A stretch of 58,751 nucleotides of DNA from a virus: positions 1-58,751 of the IMG/VR virus record IMGVR_UViG_3300046168_000001; one strand, 5' to 3'. How positions within the stretch are numbered: the stretch's first letter is position 1; each line of letters opens with the position of its first letter. A program made the position numbers and the translations under genes. Positions 8,464 to 16,834 of this stretch are shown here, one piece after another. A model generated the notes under the pieces. It did no database searches, had not been told where the DNA came from, and worked only from the letters and a program-made list of their open reading frames with translations.

Positions 8464-9559
8464 TACCGAAGCACCTGTAAGCTCTACCCAATCGGATGAA
8501 CCTACTGCAGAGGTTAATAGTCAAACTGAAGAGGCTTTGCTGGCTGACATTGTACGAAACTCTGATTTCGTAGATACTCTACCCGATGAGCAAGTACCTG
8601 AGTTAGACGCGGAAGACTCTGATGATGAAGACCCAGAAGAATCAGAAGAATCCGATAATGAAGATGATGAAGAAGAGATTGAAGAAGAAGCTGAAGAAGA
8701 CACAGACGAAGAAGATGCCGATGAAGAATCCGCTACCGATGAACCTGATGTGTTTGCTACAGATGACTTGGATCTAGAAGCTAAAGTTGTAGTCAAAATA
8801 GATGGCGAACATACAGAAGTTTCTTTTGGTGACCTTATTAAAGGTTACTCTACTGAACAACATCTGTCTAAAAAGGGTCGTGAACTTGGTGATGCAAGAA
8901 AACAGTTAGAAGAAGAATACCAAGAAAAGGTTGGAGAAATCCAAAACCTATCTAAGGCATCTGCTGCTATACTGTACTCAAATGAACAAGCTCTTTCTAA
9001 AGAGTACCATGATATCGAAGCTCAAATTGATAAGGCTCGTAAAGATGGTGATACATATGAAGTTGGCGAGTTAAAAGATAAACGAGAACAAGCACAAAAA
9101 AAATACTGGGATGCACGTAATCAACGTGAAGCACTAGTAGAAACTCTTCAAAAGTCTGAACAGGAACAAAATCAAAAAGAATGGAATGAACAAATACAAT
9201 ATTTTAATCAAACCATTCCTGATATGATTCCTGACTTTAATGAAGAGACTGCTTCAGCAATTCGTGAGTTTGCTATTGAAGAAGGTATTTCTCCAGAAGT
9301 ATTAGACTCAATTGCCGATCCTGTAATTGTAAAGTTTGTCGATGACTATCGTAGACTAAAACAAGGTATCACTAAAGGTACTGCTAAAAGGAAAGCTACT
9401 CCAGCTAAAAAGGCTCCGCTTAAGAAAGCTAAAACTACAACTCGCAAAAAACAAGATAAAGCAGCTGAAGTTAGAGCTAGAGCGATGAGTCCTGATTCTT
9501 CTAATGAAGATCAAATGGAGTTTTTGAGAGGTCTTGCCAACCAATCTTTAAATCTTTAA
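8453..9559 (+). CDS. Capsid assembly scaffold protein
   Basis: 368 aa. Long Glu/Asp tract (about residues 45-105), a central coiled coil (about 140-250, e.g. KDKREQAQKKYWDARN) and a basic C-terminal tail (KRKATPAKKAPLKKAK) that would contact the coat protein. This is the classic composition of T7 gp9-type scaffolds, which fill the prohead and leave before DNA entry. AAGGAG upstream. It lies immediately before the capsid gene. Confidence 0.85.
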   Translation: MESNTEAPVSSTQSDEPTAEVNSQTEEALLADIVRNSDFVDTLPDEQVPELDAEDSDDEDPEESEESDNEDDEEEIEEEAEEDTDEEDADEESATDEPDVFATDDLDLEAKVVVKIDGEHTEVSFGDLIKGYSTEQHLSKKGRELGDARKQLEEEYQEKVGEIQNLSKASAAILYSNEQALSKEYHDIEAQIDKARKDGDTYEVGELKDKREQAQKKYWDARNQREALVETLQKSEQEQNQKEWNEQIQYFNQTIPDMIPDFNEETASAIREFAIEEGISPEVLDSIADPVIVKFVDDYRRLKQGITKGTAKRKATPAKKAPLKKAKTTTRKKQDKAAEVRARAMSPDSSNEDQMEFLRGLANQSLNL

Positions 9560-9579
9560 TACCTTGGAGGTATAATTAA

Positions 9580-10749
9580 ATGGCTAATAATCTTGGTGTT
9601 CGCGGAACTGGTGGCCCTCAGGGACCAGCCCGTGGAACTGGCAAAGATGTTTCCCAACGGGAAGATCTAGCAAACTTTATCACGATGATTACTCGTGATG
9701 AAACTCCTTTTACATCGTCTATCGGTAAAGCTAAAGCAACCGCTATCTACCACGAGTGGCAGACAGATCAGCTAGAAGCTCCAGGCAACTCACGGATTGG
9801 TGAGGGTACTGACTGGATTGCTCCTGATGCAACAGGCTCTGGTGGTACTGGTGCAACTCCAGCAACTGGCGCTAAATTTGCTATTACTGGACCTTATCGT
9901 ACTCGTTTGGGTAACTACACTCAAATTAACGGTAAGACTATCGCTGTGTCAGGTACACGCCGCGCAGTAGATCAAGCAGGTGTTGCAGACGAATATGCAT
10001 ACCAGCTTAAAAAGCGTGGAACTGAGCTACGCCGTGATGTGGAATTTGATATGATCCACTCATACAACACAGCTAACGCTGTGGGTGTACAAAACGCTAA
10101 CTCACGTTCAGCTGGTGGATACCAGTCTTTTATTAACTCAGCAACTACATGTAACTATGTAGGTGAGTTCGAAGCTCCTTCAGCTTCTTCCTCTAATGCT
10201 GGTACTGATGCACAAGGTACAGACACTGTACGTGGATCAATCAATGGTGGTACTACTGCTCCTGCACGTGGAACTCTTGCACTGACAGACATTGATGCTG
10301 TTATGCAGAAGATCTATGAGCAAGGTGGTAAGGCAACTAAAGTTATGTTGTCACCAAAACTACGCCGTGATTTCTCAGATCTAATGGTCTCAGACACTGG
10401 TGTTGTTCGTAACATTGATGCTGGTGGAAAACTCCGTCAGTCAGTTGATGTATACATGTCAGACTTTGGAGATCTTATGGTAGTTCCTAACTACATCATG
10501 GGTCTGTCAAACTCTGTTGCACTGAAAGGTGATAACGGTACTGCATTCTCAGGCGCAGGTATCCCTGACGTTGCTGACTTTGCAGCATTGATCTATGACC
10601 CAATGTGGTTCGCTACAGCTTACCTACGTCCTATGCAGGAAGTAGACGTAGGCCAGCAGGGTGACTCAACCAAAGGAATGATGGTTGAAGAATGCACCTT
10701 GGAAGTACGCAACCCACTTGGTTGTGGTGCTATCTACGGTCTTAACTAG
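9580..10749 (+). CDS. Major capsid protein (DUF5309/SU10-like)
   Basis: 389 aa, HK97-fold coat protein candidate. The start of the mature region reads DLANFITMITRDETPFTSSI, then YHEWQTDQLEAPG, the pattern of DUF5309-type major head proteins such as in phage SU10. A Gly/Thr-rich insertion (residues about 200-225) could be a surface loop. The C-terminus (EVRNPLGCGAIYGL) is typical of the family. Codon use is noticeably more C-rich than in neighbouring genes, consistent with high expression, and a terminator follows at 10760-10792. TTGGAGGT precedes the ATG. Confidence 0.9.
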   Translation: MANNLGVRGTGGPQGPARGTGKDVSQREDLANFITMITRDETPFTSSIGKAKATAIYHEWQTDQLEAPGNSRIGEGTDWIAPDATGSGGTGATPATGAKFAITGPYRTRLGNYTQINGKTIAVSGTRRAVDQAGVADEYAYQLKKRGTELRRDVEFDMIHSYNTANAVGVQNANSRSAGGYQSFINSATTCNYVGEFEAPSASSSNAGTDAQGTDTVRGSINGGTTAPARGTLALTDIDAVMQKIYEQGGKATKVMLSPKLRRDFSDLMVSDTGVVRNIDAGGKLRQSVDVYMSDFGDLMVVPNYIMGLSNSVALKGDNGTAFSGAGIPDVADFAALIYDPMWFATAYLRPMQEVDVGQQGDSTKGMMVEECTLEVRNPLGCGAIYGLN

Positions 10750-10759
10750 ACTATTTGTT

Positions 10760-10792
10760 AGGGGAGGTCTTTATGGCTTCCCCTTTCTTTTT
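10760..10792 (+). terminator. Intrinsic terminator after the capsid gene
   Basis: Stem 10760-10767 (AGGGGAGG) with 10777-10784 (CTTCCCCT): eight pairs including one G-U, a 9-nt loop, then a T-rich tail to 10792. T7 also places its main late terminator right after the capsid gene. It probably sets the capsid:tail mRNA ratio. Confidence 0.8.
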
Positions 10793-10802
10793 AGGAGGTA
10801 AT

Positions 10803-11015
10803 ATGGCTTATTCAATGTCCGGTAAAGATTTTAAAAAAGCTGAGTCTGGAAAAATAAATAAAGATTTTAAAGAGGCTAAACCAGCAACGGGTAACCCTTT
10901 TAAGAAAAGAAAAGAAGATCCTGCACAACAATATGCAATGGGCGGCAATGTAGCAAAATACTACAATACAGGTGGTAAGGTTGCTGGATGCGGTCCTGCT
11001 CAAAACAAATCATAA
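10803..11015 (+). CDS. Small Lys/Gly-rich protein after the capsid
   Basis: 70 aa from the ATG at 10803, which has AGGAGG 6 nt upstream. An in-frame ATG at 10773 lies inside the terminator hairpin and is less likely. The C-terminal half repeats MGGNVAKYYNTGGKVAG, a Gly-rich motif seen at the ends of many marine phage virion proteins. No function known. Confidence 0.6.
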   Translation: MAYSMSGKDFKKAESGKINKDFKEAKPATGNPFKKRKEDPAQQYAMGGNVAKYYNTGGKVAGCGPAQNKS

Positions 11016-11033
11016 ATTAAAGGAGTACAGTAA

Positions 11034-11252
11034 ATGCTAGTTATAAGAACAGCAAACGGGAATACTTACCCCGCAGAAACATGTGTATGGCGTACCGCAG
11101 CAGTTGCTGCAGGTGGCTATAAGCTAACACACTTAGATATTAACTCACCTAACGTAGCGACTAATGGTAATCCTACAGCAGCACCATCTGGCGCTGAGTT
11201 AGGTTATATTGGAAAATCAGGACGTTTTGTATCTTATACAGAACCTGCCTAA
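11034..11252 (+). CDS. Hypothetical small virion-module protein
   Basis: 72 aa, Ala/Thr/Gly-rich, probably beta-structured. AAAGGAG sits upstream. Located between capsid and adaptor genes, so a head-completion or decoration role is possible. No family recognised. Confidence 0.55.
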   Translation: MLVIRTANGNTYPAETCVWRTAAVAAGGYKLTHLDINSPNVATNGNPTAAPSGAELGYIGKSGRFVSYTEPA

Positions 11253-11269
11253 TTAAGTAAGAGGACACA

Positions 11270-11611
11270 ATGGCAAAAGAAAATGAATTTAAATTTCGCA
11301 GTTCAACTGTGGAAGCCACAAAAGATATTCATGCTGGTTTTGATCTTCAATCTGGAGATTGGGAAGCTAAGCAAGACATTACACAATATAAAGAAGCTGC
11401 TAAACTTGATAGAGATAAAGAAGCATATTATGGTCGTACTAAAAATGGTTACCGTAAGTTAGCAACTATTCCTGATATTGTAGCAATTAAGATTTTGCAA
11501 GAGCATCATCTGGATTTGCATGATCCAAATTTTATGCAAGATCCTAATAATCTTAAAAAGCTTAAAACAATTTTGATGTCTGAATATTCTGATTTGGTAG
11601 TCAATACTTAA
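11270..11611 (+). CDS. Hypothetical conserved head-tail module protein
   Basis: 113 aa, charged alpha/beta protein (e.g. SGDWEAKQDITQYKEAAKLD). It follows AAGAGGAC and sits before the adaptor gene. Similar proteins occur at this place in marine podoviruses as far as I recall, but without named function. Confidence 0.55.
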   Translation: MAKENEFKFRSSTVEATKDIHAGFDLQSGDWEAKQDITQYKEAAKLDRDKEAYYGRTKNGYRKLATIPDIVAIKILQEHHLDLHDPNFMQDPNNLKKLKTILMSEYSDLVVNT

Positions 11612-11625
11612 TTAGGAGGCCAAAC

Positions 11626-12513
11626 ATGGCAATGACATATACGGAACTTGTTGCTAAAGTTCGTAGTTGGTCTAACCGCGATGAAGAAGTAGTAAGTGAC
11701 GACATTATTAAGGATGCTCTTAAATATGCAGCAGATAAAGCATACAGAATTTTAAGAGTCCCTCCATTAGAAAATGTTGCTATTTATGAAAAGTCTTTGT
11801 TACAGGCTGGAACTACAGCAGCTAATAGTTTACAGGGTAGTATTACAGAAATACAATTACCCTATGATCTTATAGAATTTATTCAAATTAGAGAAGTAGA
11901 TTCTGCTGGATTAACCACACGTGTATTTAATGAAAAATTAGACATACGAACATTTAATGATGCTTTAAGTGAAAAGTATACAAACCTTAACTACTGGGCA
12001 AGACAACAAAATGTTGTATACCTTACTCCAGGGTTTGGTGCTGGATCAACAAGCAATCAAGCGAACACAATAGAACTTTATTATTATCGTAGACTACCTG
12101 CATTAGATGCGGTATACGCTGTGACTGTTCTTAACTACAATGCGGGATTTCTTACTACAACAGGTGCAGGATCAGGTGTAGCTAATTCTAAACAATTATA
12201 CTTTAATAGTAATACAGGAACAACAGCATACGCAACAAGTGCAGACGCACAGGCAGCTAGTGCTGGTGGTACTGTAACAAACGCTTACTACATTGGTATT
12301 GCAACCCCTAACTGGCTACGTGATGAAAACCAAAGGATTCTTTTGTTTGGGGCATTAGCAGAGGTGTTTGCTTATGTTCAAGATGATCAACAAGCAGCAA
12401 AATACAATCAAGCATTCTTATCAGAAATTACAGAAGCAAATGATGAAGATGCTAAACGTAACGCTTCAGGCGGTAATTTACAAGTAAACTTTAATGGACG
12501 AGGGTTAATATAA
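11626..12513 (+). CDS. Tail adaptor / head-completion protein (gp11-like)
   Basis: 295 aa. An N-terminal helical region (TYTELVAKVRSWSNRDEEVV, DALKYAADKAYRILR) and a C-terminal helix (EVFAYVQDDQQAAKYNQAFL) flank a beta-rich middle. This is the arrangement of adaptor proteins that dock the tail to the portal, comparable in position to T7 gp11. The assignment is by pattern and position. AGGAGG precedes the ATG; one-base overlap with the fibre gene. Confidence 0.75.
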   Translation: MAMTYTELVAKVRSWSNRDEEVVSDDIIKDALKYAADKAYRILRVPPLENVAIYEKSLLQAGTTAANSLQGSITEIQLPYDLIEFIQIREVDSAGLTTRVFNEKLDIRTFNDALSEKYTNLNYWARQQNVVYLTPGFGAGSTSNQANTIELYYYRRLPALDAVYAVTVLNYNAGFLTTTGAGSGVANSKQLYFNSNTGTTAYATSADAQAASAGGTVTNAYYIGIATPNWLRDENQRILLFGALAEVFAYVQDDQQAAKYNQAFLSEITEANDEDAKRNASGGNLQVNFNGRGLI

Positions 12514-13829
12514 TGACTACACCAGCAAGACCTGGCTCCTTTACAGGAGCTACTGATAATGCCGCCAGTGGTGGATTATTTACAGATACCCTTATTGACG
12601 GTATCCCCGATATTATAGGGGCCGATGTAGCATCTGCAGAAGCAGCCGCCGCAGCCGCAAAGGTATCAGAAACAAACGCTGCAACCTCAGCCACTGGTGC
12701 AGCTACAAGCGCAACTAACGCTGGAACTAGCGCCACGGCTGCAGCAAGTAGTCAAACAGCAGCAGCAAGTAGCGCCACAGCAGCTGCTAGTTCTGCTAGT
12801 AGTGTGGCAGCAGATGCCGCTACAGCGACAACTAAGGCAGCTGAAGCAAGTACGTCTGCAACAAACGCAGCGGCTTCACAATCAGCAGCAGCAGCGTCAC
12901 AAACTTCAGCAGCATCTAGTGCAACTTCAGCTACTGGGTCTGCTAACAGTGCAACAACCTCTGCTACAGCGGCAGGTAACAGTGCTACAGCAGCGGCTAA
13001 TAGTGCTACTGCAGGAGCAAGCAGCGCAACGGCAGCAGCCAATAGTGCTACAGCAGCAGCAACGTCAGAAACTAATGCAGCAAGTTCGGCTACTTCAGCA
13101 ACCACTAGTAAAAATACAGCTACTACTCAAGCTACTAATGCGGCAACAAGTGCAACGAATGCAGCCACGAGTGCAACGACTGCGACAACTCAAGCAAGTA
13201 GTGCAACAACGTCAGCTGCAACAGCTACGACACAGGCTACTAAAGCAGAAGACTATGCTGTAAAAGTAAACGGAGTTGTCCCTAGTACTTCAGATTATTC
13301 ATCTAAAGCATGGGCTGTGGGTGGTACAGGTGTAGATCAAGCTTCAGGCGGTGGTAACGCTAAAGACTGGGCTACTGAAACAACAACAACTGCTGATAAC
13401 ACAGAATACTCAGCTAAAGAATATGCTATTGGTGTACAGGCAGGGAATACTAACGGTTCTGCTAAACAATGGGCTTTAGGTGGCGGTAACTTTGTTATGT
13501 CCACAGCAGTAACAGGATCAGGCGGTACAGCACAATATTCGGCTAAGTACTGGGCAGATCAAGCTGCTAGTAGTGTAGCTAACTTTGATGAAAAATATTA
13601 TGGTAGTTATGCAAGTGATGCAGCAGCCGAAAACGCACATGAAGCAGCAGGTAAAACAGTAGCAGTAGGTGACTTGTATTATAATACAGGTGATCAAGCT
13701 GTTAAATATTGCACAGTTGCTCCGTCTGGAACAGGCGCACCAGTAGGAACATGGGTAGCAATTGAAGCAACAGACACTAGCGGTTTTGCAACAAACGGGT
13801 TTTCAATTGCAATGTCAATCGCATTATAG
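12513..13829 (+). CDS. Tail fibre with long Ala/Ser/Thr repeat shaft
   Basis: 438 aa. A short N-terminal anchor (about 1-40) is followed by some 200 residues of near-repeating SATAAASSATAA/TSATNAAT units, a low-complexity shaft seen in many phage fibres, then a C-terminal domain with recurrent YSAKYWADQA/SAKEYAIG modules. It begins one base before the adaptor stop, equivalent to the place of T7 fibre genes. Probably the main fibre carrying the small tip proteins encoded downstream (inference). Confidence 0.8.
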   Translation: MTTPARPGSFTGATDNAASGGLFTDTLIDGIPDIIGADVASAEAAAAAAKVSETNAATSATGAATSATNAGTSATAAASSQTAAASSATAAASSASSVAADAATATTKAAEASTSATNAAASQSAAAASQTSAASSATSATGSANSATTSATAAGNSATAAANSATAGASSATAAANSATAAATSETNAASSATSATTSKNTATTQATNAATSATNAATSATTATTQASSATTSAATATTQATKAEDYAVKVNGVVPSTSDYSSKAWAVGGTGVDQASGGGNAKDWATETTTTADNTEYSAKEYAIGVQAGNTNGSAKQWALGGGNFVMSTAVTGSGGTAQYSAKYWADQAASSVANFDEKYYGSYASDAAAENAHEAAGKTVAVGDLYYNTGDQAVKYCTVAPSGTGAPVGTWVAIEATDTSGFATNGFSIAMSIAL

Positions 13830-13838
13830 GAGGTCTTT

Positions 13839-14192
13839 ATGGCACAAAATTTTAGAAGGTACGTTGAAAAGTCCATTGGAACCTCGGCAACTGATATTCC
13901 TGATGGCGCTAATTTCGACTCATACGACACAATTGTAGGAATAAATTTAGCAAATAGAATTGCTCAACAGATTACAGTATCAGTATATATGTTAGCTGGA
14001 GGAGCAACAGATAGTCTAGCCAATCGGTACTACGTTGTAAAAGATGCACCGATTCCAGCAGGATCAACACTTCAAGCATTAGATGGTGGTGCTAAAATTG
14101 TAGTACAATCAGGGGATAGGCTTTGGATTGTATCTGACACTGCAAGCTCACTTGACGCTTGGGTATCTGCTGTTGACGCTATTAGTACATAG
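13839..14192 (+). CDS. Small tail/fibre-associated protein
   Basis: 117 aa, beta-rich (IVGINLANRIAQQITVSVYM; GGAKIVVQSGDRLWIVSD), resembling small trimeric phage structural proteins found beside fibre genes. Cytosolic until assembly. GGAGGT upstream. Function not assigned. Confidence 0.55.
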   Translation: MAQNFRRYVEKSIGTSATDIPDGANFDSYDTIVGINLANRIAQQITVSVYMLAGGATDSLANRYYVVKDAPIPAGSTLQALDGGAKIVVQSGDRLWIVSDTASSLDAWVSAVDAIST

Positions 14193-14203
14193 GAGGATTA
14201 GTT

Positions 14204-14689
14204 ATGGGTTACATTGGTAATCAAGCAAATAGTAATTTTTCCTCTCTAGCTAAACAAGATATTACAGGTAACGGGGGTACAGGCTATACGTTAAGCACAG
14301 CAGTAGCAAACGCTAACGAAATAGAAGTATTTGTGAACAACGTTAGACAAGAACCAGCAGTAGCTTATAACGTTTCTGGTACAACACTTACCATGACAGG
14401 TAACGTAGTAAGTACAGATGACTTTTATGTAGTCTATCAAGGTAAGGCAGTTCAAACAACTACTCCTTCACCAGCATCGGTGACAGCAGCAATGCTTGCT
14501 CAAGGTGCTGCAGGATCATACCTTGGTGACGCTACACAACTCGGTAATATTATTAGAGTACATGAAAAAGAGCTAAACACTTCAGTAACAGTAGCCGCAA
14601 ACACTAATGGTATGTGCGCTGGCCCATTAACCCTAGCTTCAGGAGTCACCATCACAGTTAGTGCTGGTGCAACATTGGTGGTAGCATGA
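14204..14689 (+). CDS. Fibre tip/connector protein, paralogue of 18142-18609
   Basis: 161 aa. Begins MGYIGNQ, followed by an EIEVFVNNVRQEPAVAYNVS domain and a C-terminal AGPLTLASGVTITVSAGAT segment. These two domains are typical of marine phage fibres, and both recur in the protein at 18142-18609 (NAESLIVSLNGVTQAPNDAY; AGPFTLAATLTVNG). The 3' end overlaps the next fibre gene by 4 nt (ATGA). Confidence 0.7.
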   Translation: MGYIGNQANSNFSSLAKQDITGNGGTGYTLSTAVANANEIEVFVNNVRQEPAVAYNVSGTTLTMTGNVVSTDDFYVVYQGKAVQTTTPSPASVTAAMLAQGAAGSYLGDATQLGNIIRVHEKELNTSVTVAANTNGMCAGPLTLASGVTITVSAGATLVVA

Positions 14690-15057
14690 GTACGGTACAT
14701 TGTAATACAATACAAACTAGTTCTGGTGGTCCTGTTACGCTGACTAAGCAGAGTGCGGCAAAGGCAAGAGCAACAGTTAGAGGATTAGATACGTTTCAAA
14801 TCCATGAAAGTTTCGGTGTCAGTTCTGCAAGTGACGAAGGAGCAGGGCATCATAACATTGCATTAACATCAGCAATGTCGAGTATTTCTTATCAACCGCA
14901 AATTGCTACTGGTTACGCGGATGGAAACCCAGGCAACACGATTTCAACTTGTTGGTCAGAAACATCTACCAATGTTGAGTTTGAAACCAGTTCTGCCGCA
15001 GGTGCAAATCAAGATATTACAAAAGATTACTTGGTTGTTTTTGGAGACTTAGCATGA
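14686..15057 (+). CDS. Small fibre-tip protein ending in GDLA
   Basis: 123 aa. The N-terminus (MSTVHCNTIQTSSGG) fits the short S-x-hydrophobic-x-V-x-x-I anchor that starts several genes in this array. The C-terminus VVFGDLA resembles IAGDLA of 15573-15983. It overlaps both neighbours by 4 nt. Probably one of several alternative receptor-binding or tip subunits. Confidence 0.6.
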   Translation: MSTVHCNTIQTSSGGPVTLTKQSAAKARATVRGLDTFQIHESFGVSSASDEGAGHHNIALTSAMSSISYQPQIATGYADGNPGNTISTCWSETSTNVEFETSSAAGANQDITKDYLVVFGDLA

Positions 15058-15563
15058 GTAAAATACTTGTAAACGAAATAGGTAATAACAACGGCACTAC
15101 GGGTATGACTGTAGCAACAACAGGCGTTGCTAGTTTTCCAGTATCGGCTCCTTTAACACCTGCTAGACCAGCTTTTCTTGCAAGACGAAACGGAACAAAT
15201 TTACAACTTAACAATCAAATAATGCCCTTTGACAGCAAAACTATTTACGGAGGATTTGATACTGCTAATGGGTATAATACAAGTACATATACATATACTT
15301 GCCCAATAGCAGGGTTATATTGGTTTCATGTATCTAGTATTCTCGGTTCTATAGCGGTTGATAATGGTCAATGGAAAATTCAATTAAACAGCAGTGATTA
15401 TGAACAAAGGCATTTTACAAATAAAACCACTGAGTTTTACACACACAGCATAGACACATACATAAACGCCTCGGCAAATGACACTGTCAGAGTAAAAATG
15501 GGATCTAATATTTATTTTTATGGCAATCAATGGGCTGTGTTTATGGGACATTTAATAGGGTAG
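15054..15563 (+). CDS. C1q/TNF-like fibre-tip protein
   Basis: 169 aa. A short anchor (SKILVNEIGNNNGTTGMTVA) is followed by a jelly-roll-like domain with FDTANGYNTSTYTYTCPIAG, then LYWFHVSS, and the end GHLIG, the pattern of C1q-like globular heads used as trimeric binding modules. A receptor-binding role is inferred from the fold and gene context. Confidence 0.65.
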   Translation: MSKILVNEIGNNNGTTGMTVATTGVASFPVSAPLTPARPAFLARRNGTNLQLNNQIMPFDSKTIYGGFDTANGYNTSTYTYTCPIAGLYWFHVSSILGSIAVDNGQWKIQLNSSDYEQRHFTNKTTEFYTHSIDTYINASANDTVRVKMGSNIYFYGNQWAVFMGHLIG

Positions 15564-15572
15564 GAGGGTATT

Positions 15573-15983
15573 ATGGCAAATGGAAAAATAAAAGCAGATA
15601 CCCTAGAACACAGCACCGCTGGGTCACTTGATACACAGTACGTTGTGAATGGTACGCTAAAAATGTGGGCTGATTTGTCAGGTGGTGCAACACCAGCTAT
15701 TGATGACAGCGCCAACACTTCTTCTGTGACTGATGTAGGACCAGGCGAAAGACGTATAAATTTAACAAACAGCATGTCTAGCACAAATTATATGGTCATT
15801 GCTGGAATGATTAATGATGGCAACAGTGGTGGTGCTAGGGGTGCGGCAGGACATCATCTTGGGACACAGGCTACAGGCTCTGTACAATATAAAACAATGT
15901 ACGGATCTACTGCCAGTTCAGATGGTAACCTCACTGATTCGCACACTCAAGAAGGTGCTGGAATAGCAGGAGACCTAGCATAA
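15573..15983 (+). CDS. Small fibre-tip protein ending in IAGDLA
   Basis: 136 aa. The start (ANGKIKADTLEHSTAGSLDT) is the same type of anchor as its neighbours. The middle is beta-rich with SMSSTNYMVIAG, and the end is GIAGDLA. It shares this general plan with 14686-15057 (SAMSSISYQP...VVFGDLA), so the two are probably diverged duplicates. Confidence 0.6.
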   Translation: MANGKIKADTLEHSTAGSLDTQYVVNGTLKMWADLSGGATPAIDDSANTSSVTDVGPGERRINLTNSMSSTNYMVIAGMINDGNSGGARGAAGHHLGTQATGSVQYKTMYGSTASSDGNLTDSHTQEGAGIAGDLA

Positions 15984-16444
15984 TGGACACACCAGAATTT
16001 CAAGGCACACACCTATTCGACAGACTATGCTGGGCTAAAGAAAATCTAGACGGTGTACAGTCTGACTATCGTGTAGTGTACGAGGACAACATTGACGAGT
16101 GCGCTAAGATACTTGTACCAGATCCTAATTGGATGGCTTGCGCTTTACAAGGCAATATTCTTCCACCTGTATGGGTGTACTGGGAGTTAGCCAAGGATGA
16201 AGCAGAAGAAGGGTTTACTAAACACACTCGCGGAAATTTATTGCACGAAACAAAACCTATAGGTCCAATGACAGAAGAAGAGGCGATAGAATATCTTATA
16301 AAGAAAGATTGTCCTCCAGATGTGTGGCAAACATATAACGAAGGTAATCGTCAAAAGATGGTTATCTGTAAGAAAGAACAATTACCTAAAACTAGAGAGT
16401 GGCGAAACGCATGGAAGATCAACCAAGAGTTGCTTGCCGCATAG
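15983..16444 (+). CDS. Hypothetical protein inside the fibre cluster
   Basis: 153 aa, acidic and Trp-rich (WVYWELAKDEAEEGF; DVWQTYNEGNRQKMVICKK; TREWRNAWKINQELL). It is not fibre-like in composition and may be a chaperone or assembly factor for the adjacent fibres. The start overlaps the previous stop by one base. Confidence 0.55.
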   Translation: MDTPEFQGTHLFDRLCWAKENLDGVQSDYRVVYEDNIDECAKILVPDPNWMACALQGNILPPVWVYWELAKDEAEEGFTKHTRGNLLHETKPIGPMTEEEAIEYLIKKDCPPDVWQTYNEGNRQKMVICKKEQLPKTREWRNAWKINQELLAA

Positions 16445-16453
16445 GAGAAATTA

Positions 16454-16825
16454 ATGGTAGATACATATATTAAAGTAGGTGATCAGACTCCTCTTGCGGA
16501 CTCTGTTACTGTACCTGCAGATCGTAGCTTTCGTGACGCTTGGGTTCTTGATAGTGATAAAAAAGTAATTAGCGAAGATGTTGCAAAAGCTAAAGATATG
16601 TTTAAAGACAAGATCAGAGAGGTGCGTAAACCACTTCTTGAAGCAGAGGATGTAGTTTATATGAAAGCGCTAGAAGCTGATAATGCTTCTGCTAAGACTG
16701 CAAGTGTTAATAAAAAGAAATCTCTTAGAGATGCACCTGCAGCTTCAGCTATCAGTAGCGCAGATACAATTACAAAGCTAAAGGCAGCGTGGGATACATC
16801 ATTACTTGGTGATAGCCCTTACTAA
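16454..16825 (+). CDS. Tail-fibre assembly-type protein (DUF4376-like context)
   Basis: 123 aa. FRDAWVLDSDKKVISEDVAKAKDMFKD-like N-terminal half and a helical C-terminal half (TITKLKAAWDTSLL), a layout common in small proteins that accompany phage tail fibres. The family assignment is tentative. AGGAG-type site upstream. Confidence 0.55.
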   Translation: MVDTYIKVGDQTPLADSVTVPADRSFRDAWVLDSDKKVISEDVAKAKDMFKDKIREVRKPLLEAEDVVYMKALEADNASAKTASVNKKKSLRDAPAASAISSADTITKLKAAWDTSLLGDSPY

Positions 16826-16834
16826 TAGGAGGCT

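Noticed and set aside
8521-8796. Minus-strand Ser-rich frame
   Set aside because: Antisense of the GAA/GAT acidic tract of the scaffold gene.
12752-13105. Long minus-strand frame rich in Ala/Val opposite the fibre repeat
   Set aside because: It is a shadow of the Ala/Ser/Thr repeat of the fibre gene; low-complexity repeats keep several frames open. No ribosome-binding site.
12697-13263. Plus-strand Gln/Leu-rich frame inside the fibre gene
   Set aside because: Same cause: the GCA-rich repeat read in another frame gives poly-Gln/Leu. Not a protein-like composition.
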